DNA of 31,510 nucleotides from Tubiluchus corallicola (Eukaryota; Priapulida; Priapulimorpha; Priapulimorphida; Tubiluchidae). Numbering within the stretch: position 1 is the stretch's first letter; every line of letters starts with the position of its first letter. A program made the position numbers and the translations under genes. The stretch is from assembly GCA_030141605.1 (NCBI GenBank), contig JAQGDQ010000507.1:2501-34010 (forward strand), written 5' to 3'. The notes below the pieces were generated by a model that was not told where the DNA came from, searched no databases, and saw only the letters and a list, made by a program, of their open reading frames with translations. Of the stretch, positions 1-10,290 are shown piece after piece.

Positions 1-679
1 TATAAGTTAACGATGACTTTGACAAAAAAGCTTCTGGAATATCTGGGACTGAGAAAGCGCAAAACTAGGTTTTTAAGCAAACCTCTGAACTATGTGCAGA
101 GTCCAGGGCCTTCTTTAACGAAAACTATGGGTTCTAGAACAGGGACTTCAACGCCCCCTCCTAAATACGCCCTTTATAGAGTTTCGCAAACAAGAAATGA
201 CGGGCGTAAAATCTGCAATTTTATGGCTATAAATAGGAAATCCTATTGGAAGTGGACGCTGCTAATGGTTATGTGCTAGCTGATGAAGTTATACACCTAT
301 TCTTCAACCTCTGATTAGAAAAAGATGCACGACTGATCGATGACGTAATAGCTACAGTAAACGTGAAGCCAGCTGTGCACGTGGAAAATGACAAACGAAA
401 CGACCTATTGAATCTATTCTCCGTCGCCATAAAAGACGTCTGGTGATGTTCAAAGGACGGCAACGTTTTGCTTTTTTGCTTTACCTTGCCGAACTTTACA
501 GAACTTGCAGAACTAAGTCCTTGCTGTAATTATTTGCGCACTGAACAGAACACACGTGATTGTTAAGCAATACGTACTACGGCTTATTGGATAACAAGAC
601 TTTTGCAGTGATAAGTATTTTTATAGGTGAGTGTATATTAGAGATTAACAAATATGATGAGCAAGTAGAATGGTGTTAC

Positions 680-682
<3 letters not shown>
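1..682. other. unassigned DNA with a weak coding-like stretch
   Basis: No recognisable gene. On the plus strand the frame from about 237 to the TAA at 564-566 is open except for TGA at 312-314 and 444-446. It reads as ordinary protein in places (EVDAANGYVLADEVIHLFF just before the first stop; ATVNVKPAVHVENDKRNDLL after it). This could be a decayed transposon or gene remnant, or chance. I recognise no family. The 88-codon frame at 13-279 overlaps it in another frame and has no recognisable motif. Confidence 0.2.
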
Positions 683-713
<31 letters not shown>

Positions 714-821
714 CGAGAGAGAGAAAGAGAGACAGAGAGAGAAAAAGAGAGGGGGAGGGAGGGAGAGAGAGAGGACGAGAGGAGAGAGACGGGAGAGAGT
801 GAGAGAAAAAGAGAGAGACAG

Positions 822-874
<53 letters not shown>

Positions 875-915
875 GGGAGGGGAGGGAGGGAGGGAGAGGG
901 AGAGATAGAGAGACA
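683..915. repeat. GA-rich microsatellite
   Basis: Almost pure purine tract on the plus strand: GA dinucleotides with GAAA interruptions, becoming GGGA/GGGAGG at 870-900. Frames of Arg/Glu on plus and Ser/Leu on minus through this tract are repeat artefacts. A polypurine tract of this length could form triplex (H-DNA). Confidence 0.97.
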
Positions 916-1538
916 GGTGAGATGGTCAGTGGACGTCCAACACCAACGCATCACAAAGAAAGTTAATTCTAAGCTACAGACAGGATTTTTTTACCACATT
1001 TTGCTTCAAAATGAAGTAAAAATTCTGTATTTCATTTTTATTGTTTGTAAATAATAATAATTTTGTTTTTCATTTGTATATTTTATATGGCAACAAATTT
1101 ATAAAATTATAAACTTCCAAAATAATGAAACGAAAGCTGCACGTATGGATACATAGAAGAAACACCACAAGCAACTACAAAGTTATAATCAAAACTCTCT
1201 GAATTTCAGATACACAGCATACACATTAAAGCATATTAATTCATCCATCACACCTGTCAGAAGACTCCATAGTTTCATCATCATTACCCATTTAACTGAA
1301 ATATTTATTAATCTTACAGGGCGATCTAATTAGTTATGGCATAAAATATAGGTCAACAATTAAAAACAGTATGGCAGATGAGGACAAACAGTCTGACCCT
1401 TGAGTGACCATCGCATCGATGACCAAGACGATACATGTGTAGATCCGTAAAGATTATTGACCGCGTTCATTTATTACATTAAAGAAGAAATAACCCAGAG
1501 ATATTATACGTGCCAATAAAGTAATAAAAGACACTTAC
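916..1538. other. AT-rich intergenic or intronic DNA; possible 3' end signals on minus strand
   Basis: No gene seen. Minus-strand AATAAA hexamers occur at 1037-1042 and 1470-1475. A minus-strand acceptor-like site (pyrimidine-rich stretch ending GCAG) lies at about 1137-1140. A terminal exon from it would be phase-compatible with the candidate exon at 1539-1643 but would add only about a dozen codons before a stop. These are suggestive only. Confidence 0.3.
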
Positions 1539-1643
1539 TCAATGGACAAGGCACAGTTGGCTTAACCATTGGCGGCTCCAACTGGCTTCCTTCCGACTTA
1601 TTTCTCTCCCTCCAATTCCAGGCTTCCAATCTCGCAGCGACAT
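1539..1643 (-). CDS. candidate internal exon (minus strand), unknown protein
   Basis: An exon-like island of about 52% GC in a roughly 35% GC background. On the minus strand it is preceded by a strong acceptor: a long pyrimidine tract (TTTTTACTGC, TTTTTCTTCTC) ending CTATAG. It is followed directly by the donor GTAAGTGT (1533-1538 carry the complement). Length is 105 bp. One frame is open throughout, taken as 2 nt + 34 codons + 1 nt, and contains DVAARLEAWNWRERNKSEG and LEPPMVKPTVPCPL. The frame beginning at its ATG ends in TGA exactly at the donor. The plus strand also has an open frame here, but no matching splice sites. Its phase fits the candidate exon at 1879-1941. I do not recognise the protein. 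It could instead be part of a dispersed repeat with splice-like edges. Confidence 0.4.
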   Translation of the reverse strand: MSLRDWKPGIGGREISRKEASWSRQWLSQLCLVH

Positions 1644-1878
1644 CTATAGGCCATTAGAGAAGAAAAAGCAGTAAAAACTACACCGGTGTTTTGAAATCGA
1701 TGATCAACGTTTGAAAATTAAAACATTTTGATTCTAGGCAATGAATTTTAAATTTATGCAAATTTTAATCACAGGCAGAATAGTTTAAATGTATTACGTA
1801 AACAAATATATGCAAAATTAAGTCAACTAGTTTAAAAATTGAAGAAAAAAATATTCAAAATGTTACAATAACACTTAC

Positions 1879-1941
1879 CGATTAAACAGTTCCAACTCCC
1901 AAAACAAAATTTGTTGTAAAAATACCACGCTGTGTCCACGG
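1879..1941 (-). CDS. candidate internal exon (minus strand), unknown protein
   Basis: The minus strand carries a strong donor, CG|GTAAGTGT, at its 3' edge. With the acceptor AATATGACAG the exon is 63 bp: 2 nt + 20 codons + 1 nt. It encodes VDTAWYFYNKFCFGSWNCLI, rich in Trp, Phe, Tyr and Cys. The leftover G joins the AT of the exon at 1539-1643 to give Asp, so the frame continues. The acceptor has a poor pyrimidine tract. Two other AGs upstream (near 1950-1965) would give a longer exon, and the frame stays open back to about 2030, so the 5' boundary is uncertain. Confidence 0.3.
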
Positions 1942-2352
1942 CTGTCATATTGGAAATGCATCTCTCACACAATATTATAAAACATCGTGACCAAACATAC
2001 CAGATAAACGGGTAATTTCTCAGTAGTTACAAACTGTCACACAACACATAAATAACATTGAATATATTCGCGTATCATAGACGACTTGTTTCTATACATC
2101 AGTCTATAACTAAACCAAGGCGACCAAATTACTCAAATCAAAGAGAAAAATATTATGTTTATATCAAACAGCAAATATTCTACTAAGCTTAAACTTAGTT
2201 TGTGTTATAAAAAATTAAATCTTAAATAATAAATTAAAAATTATTAAAACACTGCGTTGAATTATTCTGTTGCAGAATTATGCAAACGTGAAATTACTTT
2301 ACACACAAAAAAAATTATTTATTCTGAACTAAGAAACCTGAATTTAACTTAC

Positions 2353-2400
2353 TTTGGCGCTCGAGAGGCGGCGCCACTGTGCAGCACTCAAAACACAAAG
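2353..2400 (-). CDS. candidate small internal exon (minus strand)
   Basis: A GC-rich island of 48 bp with donor CCAAA|GTAAGTT and acceptor GAATTATTTAG on the minus strand. Read as 2 nt + 15 codons + 1 nt it gives LCFECCTVAPPLERQ, and its phase fits both the MAAS exon at 11532-11625 and the exon at 1879-1941. The sequence GCGCCACTGTGCAGC on the plus strand also loosely resembles a CTCF-type core, so the GC island may be regulatory instead. A micro-exon prediction from sequence alone is weak. Confidence 0.25.
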
Positions 2401-3047
2401 CTAAATAATTCACCAAACGCAAAATGAAGTATTAGGGGCTATCTAACCATGGGTAAAAAAATATTCATAACCCAGTGTAATTCTAGCTGAAATATTATCA
2501 TTTTAACACTGAAGCGGTTCACATTTAGCCATCTGCCTCTAAAATAAATTATTAACACAAACAGCTTTTCTAACTATCACACCTTTCTCATTATATAATC
2601 TAAATTTCTTCTTCACGACATACGACTGGAATTCATTCAGAAAATAATTTACCAGTGGAAAGTCTGCAACGAAATTCATTTCAAAAACAGGCACTGCTAA
2701 TAGAATGAAATTCTTCTTGTGAACCAGCAGGGTACCTAGGTAATTATAATAAATGGATACAACAAACATTTCCAAGAAGAGCAAGCTATATGAAGCAACA
2801 GTCTAGATAATTGAAATGCTGACCGGAAATAAAGTCACAGGAAAAAGTCACAATTTCGGCTAAGAAAGAAAGTCGGGTAACCAAACGAAAATATTCAAGT
2901 CAGTCACAATTTATTTTTAAGTACCATAAACAATTACAGTAATAAATCAGTTATTAACTTGTAACACATGACATATATATTGACAACACTATTTATATAT
3001 GATGACATTACATGTATGTGAGAAAAAATCACGTTTTGTTCAATATC
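2401..3047. other. AT-rich DNA, no gene seen
   Basis: Only AT-rich sequence with short chance frames. At about 2830-2855 there are two monomers of the TGACTTTTTCC minisatellite in inverted orientation (AAAGTCACAGGAAAAAGTC), 260 bp before the main array at 3112-3690. Confidence 0.5.
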
Positions 3048-3110
3048 TTAGCGTTAGGGTTAGGGATTACTGATAGGGTTTGTCGTTATAGTTAGGGGTT
3101 AGGGTTATTC
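3048..3110 (+). repeat. degenerate interstitial telomere-like repeats (TTAGGG)
   Basis: Contains GTTAGGGTTAGGG, then GATAGGGTTT, then GTTAGGGGTTAGGGTTA, matching the common animal telomere unit TTAGGG with decay. It leads directly into the minisatellite at 3112. It is short, so it may be a double-strand-break repair scar or chance expansion rather than a relocated telomere. Confidence 0.6.
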
Positions 3111-3111
3111 T

Positions 3112-3690
3112 ATTTCTTTTTTCACGTGACTTTTCCCCCCGAGACTTTTACCATGTGACTTTTTTACGTGTGACTTTTTTACGTGACTTTTTTCCTGTGA
3201 CTTTTTTACATGTGACTTTTACCCCGTGACATTTTTACTTGTGATTTTTCCCTGTGACTTTTTTACCTGTGACTTTTACCCCGTGACTTTTTTCCTGTGA
3301 CTTTCTCGTGAGACTTTTTTACCTGCAACTTTTTGCTGTGACTTTTACTCCCTGACATTTTTACTTGTTTTTTCCTGTGACTTTTTTGCCTGTAACTTTT
3401 GCTGTGACTTTTACCCCGTGACATTTTTACTTGCGATTTTTTCCTGTGACTTTTTTCTGTGAGTTTTTACCTGTAACTTTTTACTGTGATTTTTAGCCCG
3501 TGACATTTTTACTTATGATTTTTTTCCTGTGACTTTTTTACCTGTGATTTTTACCCTGTGACTTTTTACCTGTGACTTTTTTCCTGTGACTTCTTACCTG
3601 AACCTTTTTTCTGTGACTTTTTCACCTGTAACTTTTTGCTGTGACTTTTACCCCGTGACATTTTTACTTGTGATTTTTTTTTACCCATGA
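3112..3690 (+). repeat. short-unit minisatellite, TGTGACTTTTTNCC
   Basis: Degenerate tandem array with monomers of roughly 14-19 bp built on TGTGACTTTTTTACC. Variants include CCGTGACATTTTTACT and CTGTAACTTTTTGC. A longer periodic order appears in the middle (GTGACTTTTACCCCGTGACA followed by TTTTTACTTGTGATTTTT recurs at 3210, 3410, 3490 and 3650), so multi-unit blocks seem to have been copied. It is T-rich on plus, with no credible coding potential. Confidence 0.9.
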
Positions 3691-4545
3691 CTGTATTAGC
3701 CGTATTAACTGAAACGTGCAGTTTGTGTCAGTTACACACTCAAGCACATATCTTGAAAGCATGGTTATTAACTTGCCCAGCAATGGGACTAAGGTGTGAT
3801 GAAATACACCTAATAATGTCATTATCATTATCAGCAGTCGTTACCAGTCATCACGATCAATATAAACCTATCATACAGAAGAATACGATATTATAATGGG
3901 GTAATGTTGGTGGGTGTGAGAAGTTGCGCGTTTGATTTGAAGACCACAAAAAGAAAATGAGATTAAAAATCATACCTGCCGCAATAAAGCAGAGAAATAA
4001 CAATGTTTGTCGTACTAATTAAGTTGAGAGAAATGTGTTGGTCAGACAGCTAGAGGGCGTAATGTGGATTAATGCAAAGAGGTGAGTGCAATATTTAAAC
4101 GCATTCGAAATGAACAGTACACGTGACATCCGTTTACCAATAGCAACTGAGAACAGACGAAACTGGGGGTACATATCTATTCAATGAATTGTTTTCATAA
4201 TTCTAATTGCAGTATTTTTATTGTTTTTAATATTTGCAGTTCTAAAAGTTCCTTAAAATTACCACTGTAAATGTAATTGTAAACGTGTATGTATTTTATG
4301 TATTTTTGTGTATTTTATGTATGGATTTATGATCTAGCTGTCGAAATGAAGACTCTAGTCTAACCTAATAATCTTACATTATCTTTGACCTTTTGCAATT
4401 ATTATTCAAGAGATTTGTGTGCCAAAAATTATCCCATCTGGAGTTGCTTCCAAGTTGAGCTATGACATCGTCAAAACCTTTAGATCGGGTTGAACTGCTG
4501 ATAACGCATGCGCAATAGCAAATACAATTACAGGTTCCTGTGGCC
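3691..4545. other. unassigned DNA, no gene seen
   Basis: Moderately AT-rich with only short chance frames (69 aa at 3687-3896 on plus, 89 aa at 4374-4643 on minus, the latter running into the 37-bp array). A minus-strand acceptor-like site (pyrimidine-rich, ending GCGGCAG) occurs near 3980, with no matching donor that I can defend. Confidence 0.4.
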
Positions 4546-5390
4546 TTGTGACTTTGACCTTTGACATTGTAAATCGAAAAGCAGTGTATTTTCCACGTCC
4601 TACCAAAGACTATAAAGCAGTGTACTTTTCCACGTCCTACCAAACACTATAAAGCAGTGTACTTTTCCACGTCCTACCAAAGACTATAAAGCAGTGTACT
4701 TTTCCACGTCCTACCAAAGACTATAAAGCAGTGTACTTTTCCACGTCCTACCAAAGACTATAAAGCAGTGTACTTTTCCACGTCCTACCAAAGACTATAA
4801 AGCAGTGTACTTTTCCACGTCCTGCCAAAGACTATAAAGCAGTGTACTTTTCCACGTCCTGCCAAAGACTATAAAGCAGTGTACTTTTCCACGTCCTGCC
4901 AAAGACTATAAAGCAGTGTACTTTTCCACGTCCTACCAAAGACTATAAAGCAGTGTACTTTTCCACGTCCTACCAAAGACTATAAAGCAGTGTACTTTTC
5001 CACGTCCTACCAAAGACTATAAAGCAGTGTACTTTTCCACGTCCTACCAAAGACTATAAAGCAGTGTACTTTTCCACGTCCTACCAAAGACTATAAAGCA
5101 GTGTACTTTTCCACGTCATACCAAAGACTATAAAGCAGTGTACTTTTCCACGTCATACCAAAGACTATAAAGCAGTGTACTTTTCCACGTCATACCAAAG
5201 ACTATAAAGCAGTGTACTTTTCCACGTCCTGCCAAAGACTATAAAGCAGTGTACTTTTCCACGTCCTGCCAAAGACTATAAAGCAGTGTACTTTTCCACG
5301 TCCTGTCAAAGACTGACAAGCTTAGTGATTATAGCTTCATCCGCATTGATTTTACTATGCTGACAGACAAACAGACAGACACGCACGTTA
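4546..5390 (+). repeat. dispersed repeat module carrying an internal minisatellite
   Basis: The head at about 4546 (GTGACTTTGACCTTTGACA) and the tail at 5355-5385 (GACAGACAAACAGACAGAC) match the head and tail of the module at 9235-9440. In this copy the interval between head and tail is filled by the 37-bp array. TGACCTTGACCTTT-headed repeats with GACAGACA tails are, as far as I know, common in marine invertebrate genomes. The class (SINE-like or other) is not determined here. Confidence 0.55.
4574..5318 (+). repeat. 37-bp minisatellite, about 20 copies
   Basis: The monomer starts CTATAAAGCAGTGTACTTTT and continues CCACGTCCTACCAAAGA, with an exact 37-bp period (for example starts at 4610 and 4647). 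Near-identical copies differ mainly at one dinucleotide step. In order these are a block of CCTACC units, three CCTGCC units, five CCTACC, three CATACC, then CCTGCC and a terminal CCTGTC. Runs of identical variants next to each other indicate recent local duplication. The first and last units are the most divergent, as expected at array edges. Confidence 0.97.
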
Positions 5391-5545
5391 GACGCGACTA
5401 ACTAACTCTTACATTCCATAAAGATACGTGTTAATTGGCACTAAAAAGCAAAATAGCACGTTTTTATTGTAACCTGACAAATGTGGCTAAACGGTACAGC
5501 AAACGACGTTGAATACACGTAACGTATTTCATATCTTCAGTAAAG

Positions 5546-5740
5546 AGGCGTTTACCTAGCATCCGTAATGCGTTTGGGGGTGCGGCGGAATAGATAAAAT
5601 CGGTTGATATTGTTTTCAACGCACCCGTTTAAGCAGCCTGCGTATGCGAAATTCTTTTTCTGCACTTATTCCTATTGATTTTTCGCAGCTATTCCGCAGG
5701 TGAAAACGCATACGCATCCGAATGTTACATAAACGTCACT
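5546..5740. mobile_element. candidate short inverted-repeat element (MITE-like)
   Basis: Two imperfect inverted arms: 5546-5593 (GCGTTTACC, ATCCGTAATGCG, GTGCGGCGGAATAG) and 5689-5740 (CTATTCCGCAGGTG, AACGCATACGCATCCGAATG, ATAAACG). The arms agree in order across most of their length. Between them is about 95 bp. The fold would be a long hairpin. The superfamily is not assignable and no clear target duplication is visible. Confidence 0.5.
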
Positions 5741-7344
5741 TTACGCAGATGATAACTATATTAACGTGCAAAAAAATCATTTTTGCGCCAGAAGCAATAT
5801 TTTCTTTAAGATAATCTAAATATTTCGGTATGGATGATATCCTTGAAATCTTATTATTTTCCCTTGTGTACAAATACGAGATTACCGGAACATTCCGGAA
5901 ATTACCAGAAATGCTGAAACTGCTAGAGTATAGATTAAAATAACATGTAAGAAAAAGGTGAGAATGTAATGAAATAACTCTGGTAGCACAGACTGGAACA
6001 AATTGTACCTTAAAAAACAGAAAAACAGGGGCATTGGTGATTCATTTACCAGAGCCGTTGCAACGTTAAACATGATTTTATAAACATAGAGGCAGATTTT
6101 AAATATAAATCGTTCAATTATTAACGCAAATTTAATTCATAATGACAATTTCATCGCTTCTTCAATCATTGCTAGATGAATTCGCATTTTCACAATGCTA
6201 ATTTTGAACGATTTTGTAGCAAAGCAAAAAAAACAATCTATGAATATAATATGTTACAATATAAAACCTCTACCTAAGATGCAACGCCTGTTTACATCAT
6301 CAAATATCGTAATGTATTGTAATATTGGACCAAAACACAATCGTTTCCATTGTTAACTCTTTCATTTGGGAAAAAACACTTGATTAATTATTTCATAAAA
6401 ATTCAACGATTCGATTTCGTTTTTAAATTCCGTCACACTGCAGTGTTTAAACTTGATTTATTGTGCCTCAGTAAGTATTAGCCAAGCACTTAATAATGAA
6501 TGATATTGCACGCGTGGGAGTCATAAATTAACAGCACTCGAGATTCTACTCCCTAAAGTATAACAAGCATAATGTAATGAGTATTTAAGCCAATTAGACA
6601 AGCATAATGTCATGAATTATAGTCCCTCTGTCTAGCTAAACAAGCTGCTTTAGATTAATTACCAATTTGACATAATTACCTAAAGTGTTGTAATTGAAAG
6701 AAATATGCTAATTAGATTTTAAAAGCTCACTAGTAATTTGTAAATGGCAAGTAACTAATTAACGGAAACAAATACTTCCCTAGTGATATATTGTAATTAC
6801 TATATTTCACGAAGTAAAGTAAAACGTTTATTCTCATATACAGTAAAAGAGATATACAGGGTGTCTCAAAAGTCACTATACACGTTGAGTTTTAATTTTC
6901 TTAAATGCTGCAGCTCCATCAATGTGATTAATAACTGACTCTCTTGGCGCACACTCCATTGTCTTCCGAGACAGGATGCCAACAACAACAGTAAAATTGT
7001 TTGTGAATGAATAAAACCAGTTTGACAATGAGTTCTAAAGATATATCTAGAGTTCCAATCATTGGAAAATAGTCATTATGGCTGCTATAGATATTTGCAT
7101 TTTCCCCATCTGTGTGCATCTTAACTACGTTAGATTAAAACTATGTTAGAATAGTGTAAATGCCATGATTAAAATGATCAGTGATCACATTAACTGATGC
7201 GTGACGAATTAGTCAACTTATGTAACATTTTACTGCATTGTCATCATCATCATTATGTCGTTCTAGTGCAATAATTAAGATGTTTTTATTCTCTGTTCTT
7301 CGTTTTATTTCTACAGCAGAAAACGAGGTACAGTTCTCTCACAA
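5741..7344. other. long AT-rich stretch, no gene seen
   Basis: AT-rich DNA with several TTAATTA and ATAATGTAATG motifs around 6480-6760 and no convincing frame. At 6853-6875, TACAGGGTGTCTCAAAAGTC resembles the terminal CAGGGTGTCNCAAAA motif seen at ends of some invertebrate DNA transposons. No inverted partner is found nearby, so it is at most a solo remnant. Confidence 0.4.
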
Positions 7345-7482
7345 ACACACCGTCATACGTACGCGAGCGAGCTCACATGCACGCACGCACAGGCACACAC
7401 ACACGCACATGCAGCCACATGCACGTGCACACACACACAAACACGCGTGCACAACATACACACGCACGTACACACACACACA
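7345..7482 (+). repeat. CA-rich imperfect microsatellite
   Basis: CACACA with CGCA, CATG and CACGTG interruptions. The His/Thr-rich frames read through it are artefacts of the repeat. Confidence 0.92.
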
Positions 7483-7954
7483 AACTGAAATTTATGGTTT
7501 TTCAGCTTGTTTTAAAACGTCGAAAACAACTTTTAGATAAAAAAAACAAAAATTTCATCACGTAAAAAAGAACCATCCAAGTTTTCAACAATAACAATAT
7601 AATCTTGCAGCATTTAAAAGAGGAGAAAACTAATTGCAATGAGACAATTATTCATCTTCTAATTCCCAACTATAACGCAAATTCTCTTTTAACTAAAAAG
7701 ATATAAAAATCACTAAATTAAAGCTGACTGTTACACCAGCATTTATTGCAGTTTAATTAAAGCAATTTCACGCAGACACAGAGGTTATAAAGAAACTAAT
7801 AATGCAGGGTAATTAATGTCAGGTATTGTTTATACTGGCAGCAAAGTTTATTTATGACTTAACGCTTAATGGCTTCAAATATCGTAACAAAAGATCTAAA
7901 AAGTGAAATTATAATAGACTGGAATCTGCTAGATAACCTGGAAAACAACTAGAA
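7483..7954. other. AT-rich DNA, no gene seen
   Basis: No repeat family, RNA gene or coding frame identified up to the start of the 32-bp array. Confidence 0.4.
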
Positions 7955-9190
7955 TGAAGGCACTCGATACAGGTGGCAGAGCCATGTGAAGGCACTCAAT
8001 AGAGGTGGCAGAACCGTGTGACGGCACTCGATAGAGGAGTCCACAGCCATGTGAAGGCACTCGATAGCGGTGGCAGAGCCAAGTGACGGCACTCAAAAGA
8101 GGAGTCCAGAGCCATGTGAAGGCACTCAATAGAGGTGGCAGAACCGTGTGACGGCACTCGATAGAGATGGCAGAGCCATGTGACGGCACTCGATAGAGTA
8201 GTCCACAGCCATGTGACGGCATTCGGTAGAGATGGCAGAGCCATGTGAAGGCACTCGATAGAGCTGGCAGAGCCATGGACGGCACTCGATAAGAGGTGGC
8301 AGAACCATGGACGGCACTCGATAAGAGGTGGCAGAACCATGGACGGCACTCGATAGAGATGGCAGAGCCATGTGAAGGCACTCGATAGAGGTGGCAGAGC
8401 CATGTGAAGGCACTCGATAGAGATGGCAGAACCATGGACGGCACTCGATAGAGATGGCAGAGCCATGTGAAGGCACTCGATAGAGGTGGCAGAGCCATGT
8501 GAAGGCACTCGATAGAGGTAGCAGAGCCATGTCACGGCACTCGATAGAGGTAGTAGAACCATGTGACGGTACTCGATAGAGTAGTCCACAGCCATGTGAC
8601 GGCATTCGGTAGAGATGGCAGAGCCATGTGATGGCACTCGATAGAGCTGGCAGAGCGATGTGACGGCACTCGATAGAGGCGGCAGAACCATGGACGGCAC
8701 TCGGTAAGAGGTGGCAGAACCATGGACGGCACTCGATAGAGATGGCAGAGCCATGTGAAGGCACTCGATAGAGGTGGGAGAGCCATGTGAAGGCACTCGA
8801 TAGAGGTAGCAGAGCCATGTGACGGCACTCGATAGAGGTAGTAGAACCATGTGACGGTACTCGATAGAGGTGGCAGAACCATGGACGGCACTCGATAAGA
8901 GGTGGCAGAACCATGGACGGCACTCGATACAGATGGCAGAGCCATGTGAAGGCACTCAATAGAGGTGGCACAGCCATGTGAAGGCACTCGATAAAGGTGG
9001 CAGAGCCATGTGACGGCACTCGATAGAGGTAGCAGAACCATGTGACGACACTCGATAGAGATGGCAGAGCCATGTGAAGGCGCTCAATAGAGATGGCAGA
9101 GCCATGTGAGGACACTCGATAGAGGTGGCAGAGCCATGTGAAGGCGCTCAATAGAGGAGTCCAGAACCATGTGAAGCACTCAGTAGAGTC
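7955..9190. repeat. 32-bp minisatellite, roughly 39 copies, with higher-order blocks
   Basis: The monomer GGCACTCGATAGAGGTGGCA plus GAGCCATGTGAA is 32 bp. A shorter variant ends CCATGGAC, sometimes with AAGAG, and a third variant has AGTCCACAGCC or AGTCCAGAGCC. A multi-unit block containing GTCCACAGCC, CATTCGGTAGAG, an AGCTGGCAGAG unit and the CCATGGAC pair occurs at about 8180 and again about 383 bp later (12 units). The minus strand has few stops in any frame, which creates overlapping frames of 169-357 codons. Their amino-acid sequences only echo the repeat (period 32 aa). Confidence 0.95.
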
Positions 9191-9234
9191 CGTGGCCATG
9201 CTTTCAGTTCATTATGGGAAAATATTTACTTTGA

Positions 9235-9440
9235 CATTTTTTGATGCTGTGACCTTGACCTTTAACCTTTGAAACCCAAAGCAATAAGTTTGCCAGTCTT
9301 ACCCATTACAATCCATGTGCCAAGTTTCACTTTGAGGATTACGTGATTGTAGTTCCATCCATTTTGAACAGACAGACGAATGGATGGACAGGCAGACAAA
9401 CAGACAGACCGAGTGACAGACAGATGGGTAATAAAGCAAA
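9235..9440 (+). repeat. dispersed repeat module (TGACCTTGACC head, GACAGACA tail)
   Basis: Begins GTGACCTTGACCTTTAACC at about 9249, passes through GCCAAGTTTCACTTTGAGG, and ends in GACAGACAGA/GGACAGGCAGACAAACAG up to about 9425. Head and tail match the module at 4546-5390. It lies directly after the 32-bp array, so in both places a module of this kind is next to, or surrounds, a minisatellite. Confidence 0.55.
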
Positions 9441-9581
9441 ATGCTAAAAATGTTAGAGAAGAAAAAATACAAAACTGGACGACCTTGTGCAAAACCATGT
9501 AAACTTTTAGTAACTAGAAATTAATTATAATATGAAAAAACGTAATAATACAACACATACAACGAAATGGCATACATCTAG

Positions 9582-10290
9582 CTTTTAGAAGTACGTTTTG
9601 GCGTCATGTCTTGGGGTGGTGTAAATAAAAGTAATTTGGAAGCTTTACAAATTACCCAGAACAAAATTCTCCAACTAATATATCATGTAAGGTATGAATA
9701 CCATCAGACAAATATAATTTAATTGTCTGTTAAAATTCTTAAAGTGAAAGAAATATATGACATGTATTGTCTTCATTTCATGTATCAGTATCATAATTCA
9801 CTACTTCCACCAGCTTTTCAGTCATACTTTAGTCCAGTTTCAAATCAACATGATCATTACACAAGATATTCAGTCGGAAACTATGTACTCCCTCTTCCAA
9901 AAACAAATATAATGAAACAGTCATCAAAATATAATGCTATTAAAATATGGTCATCAATTCCGCGTGAAATGAAAACTCTTAATCTTTATCAATTTAAAAA
10001 AATATCAAAGAATTACTTACTACAACGGTATAATTAACTCATAATTTTACTCATCCTGATCTTAAGTTACTAACAAAACTTATTTTGTTCTAATGTACGT
10101 TATAACTGATGAAAATACTATGTAATGTTAGTTGTCAATTGTTCCACTTCTCTGGAGAAGGACTGGAAAGCATAATGCTCCTTCCTCCTCCTCACAGCGA
10201 CTCGTTTATTTTGATTTTATAATGTTATAACAATTTGTATGTCTGTTTATATGTACGATTTGCTGTGGAATAAATTCATATGTCATATAT
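9582..10290 (+). mobile_element. LINE retrotransposon fragment: reverse-transcriptase ORF C-terminus and 3' UTR
   Basis: One reading frame runs from 9582 to the TAA at 10035-10037, with a single in-frame TAA at 9720-9722. Before that stop it reads VRFGVMSWGGVNKSNLEALQ then ITQNKILQLIYHVRYE, typical of the LINE segment after the polymerase (WG, LQ..QNK.LR.I pattern). After it come LLPPAFQSYF, HDHYTRYSVGN and the closing IKIWSSIPREMKTLNLYQFK, the usual LP..F plus IWN.IP...K....FK ending of CR1/Jockey-like ORF2. The 3' UTR ends with AATAAA at 10269-10274 and an AT microsatellite tail. It is 5'-truncated and dead. The clade is not resolved. Confidence 0.85.

Noticed and set aside
1539-1643. Plus-strand coding frame (GTVGLTIGGSNWLPSDLF)
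   Set aside because: It is open and looks protein-like, but splice signals with a good pyrimidine tract and GTAAGT exist only on the minus strand at the exact edges.
7929-9199. Minus-strand ORFs of 169-357 aa (ALPPLSSAFTWLCHLYRVPS type)
   Set aside because: They overlap in several frames and simply translate the 32-bp array. There is no start context, domain or splice evidence.
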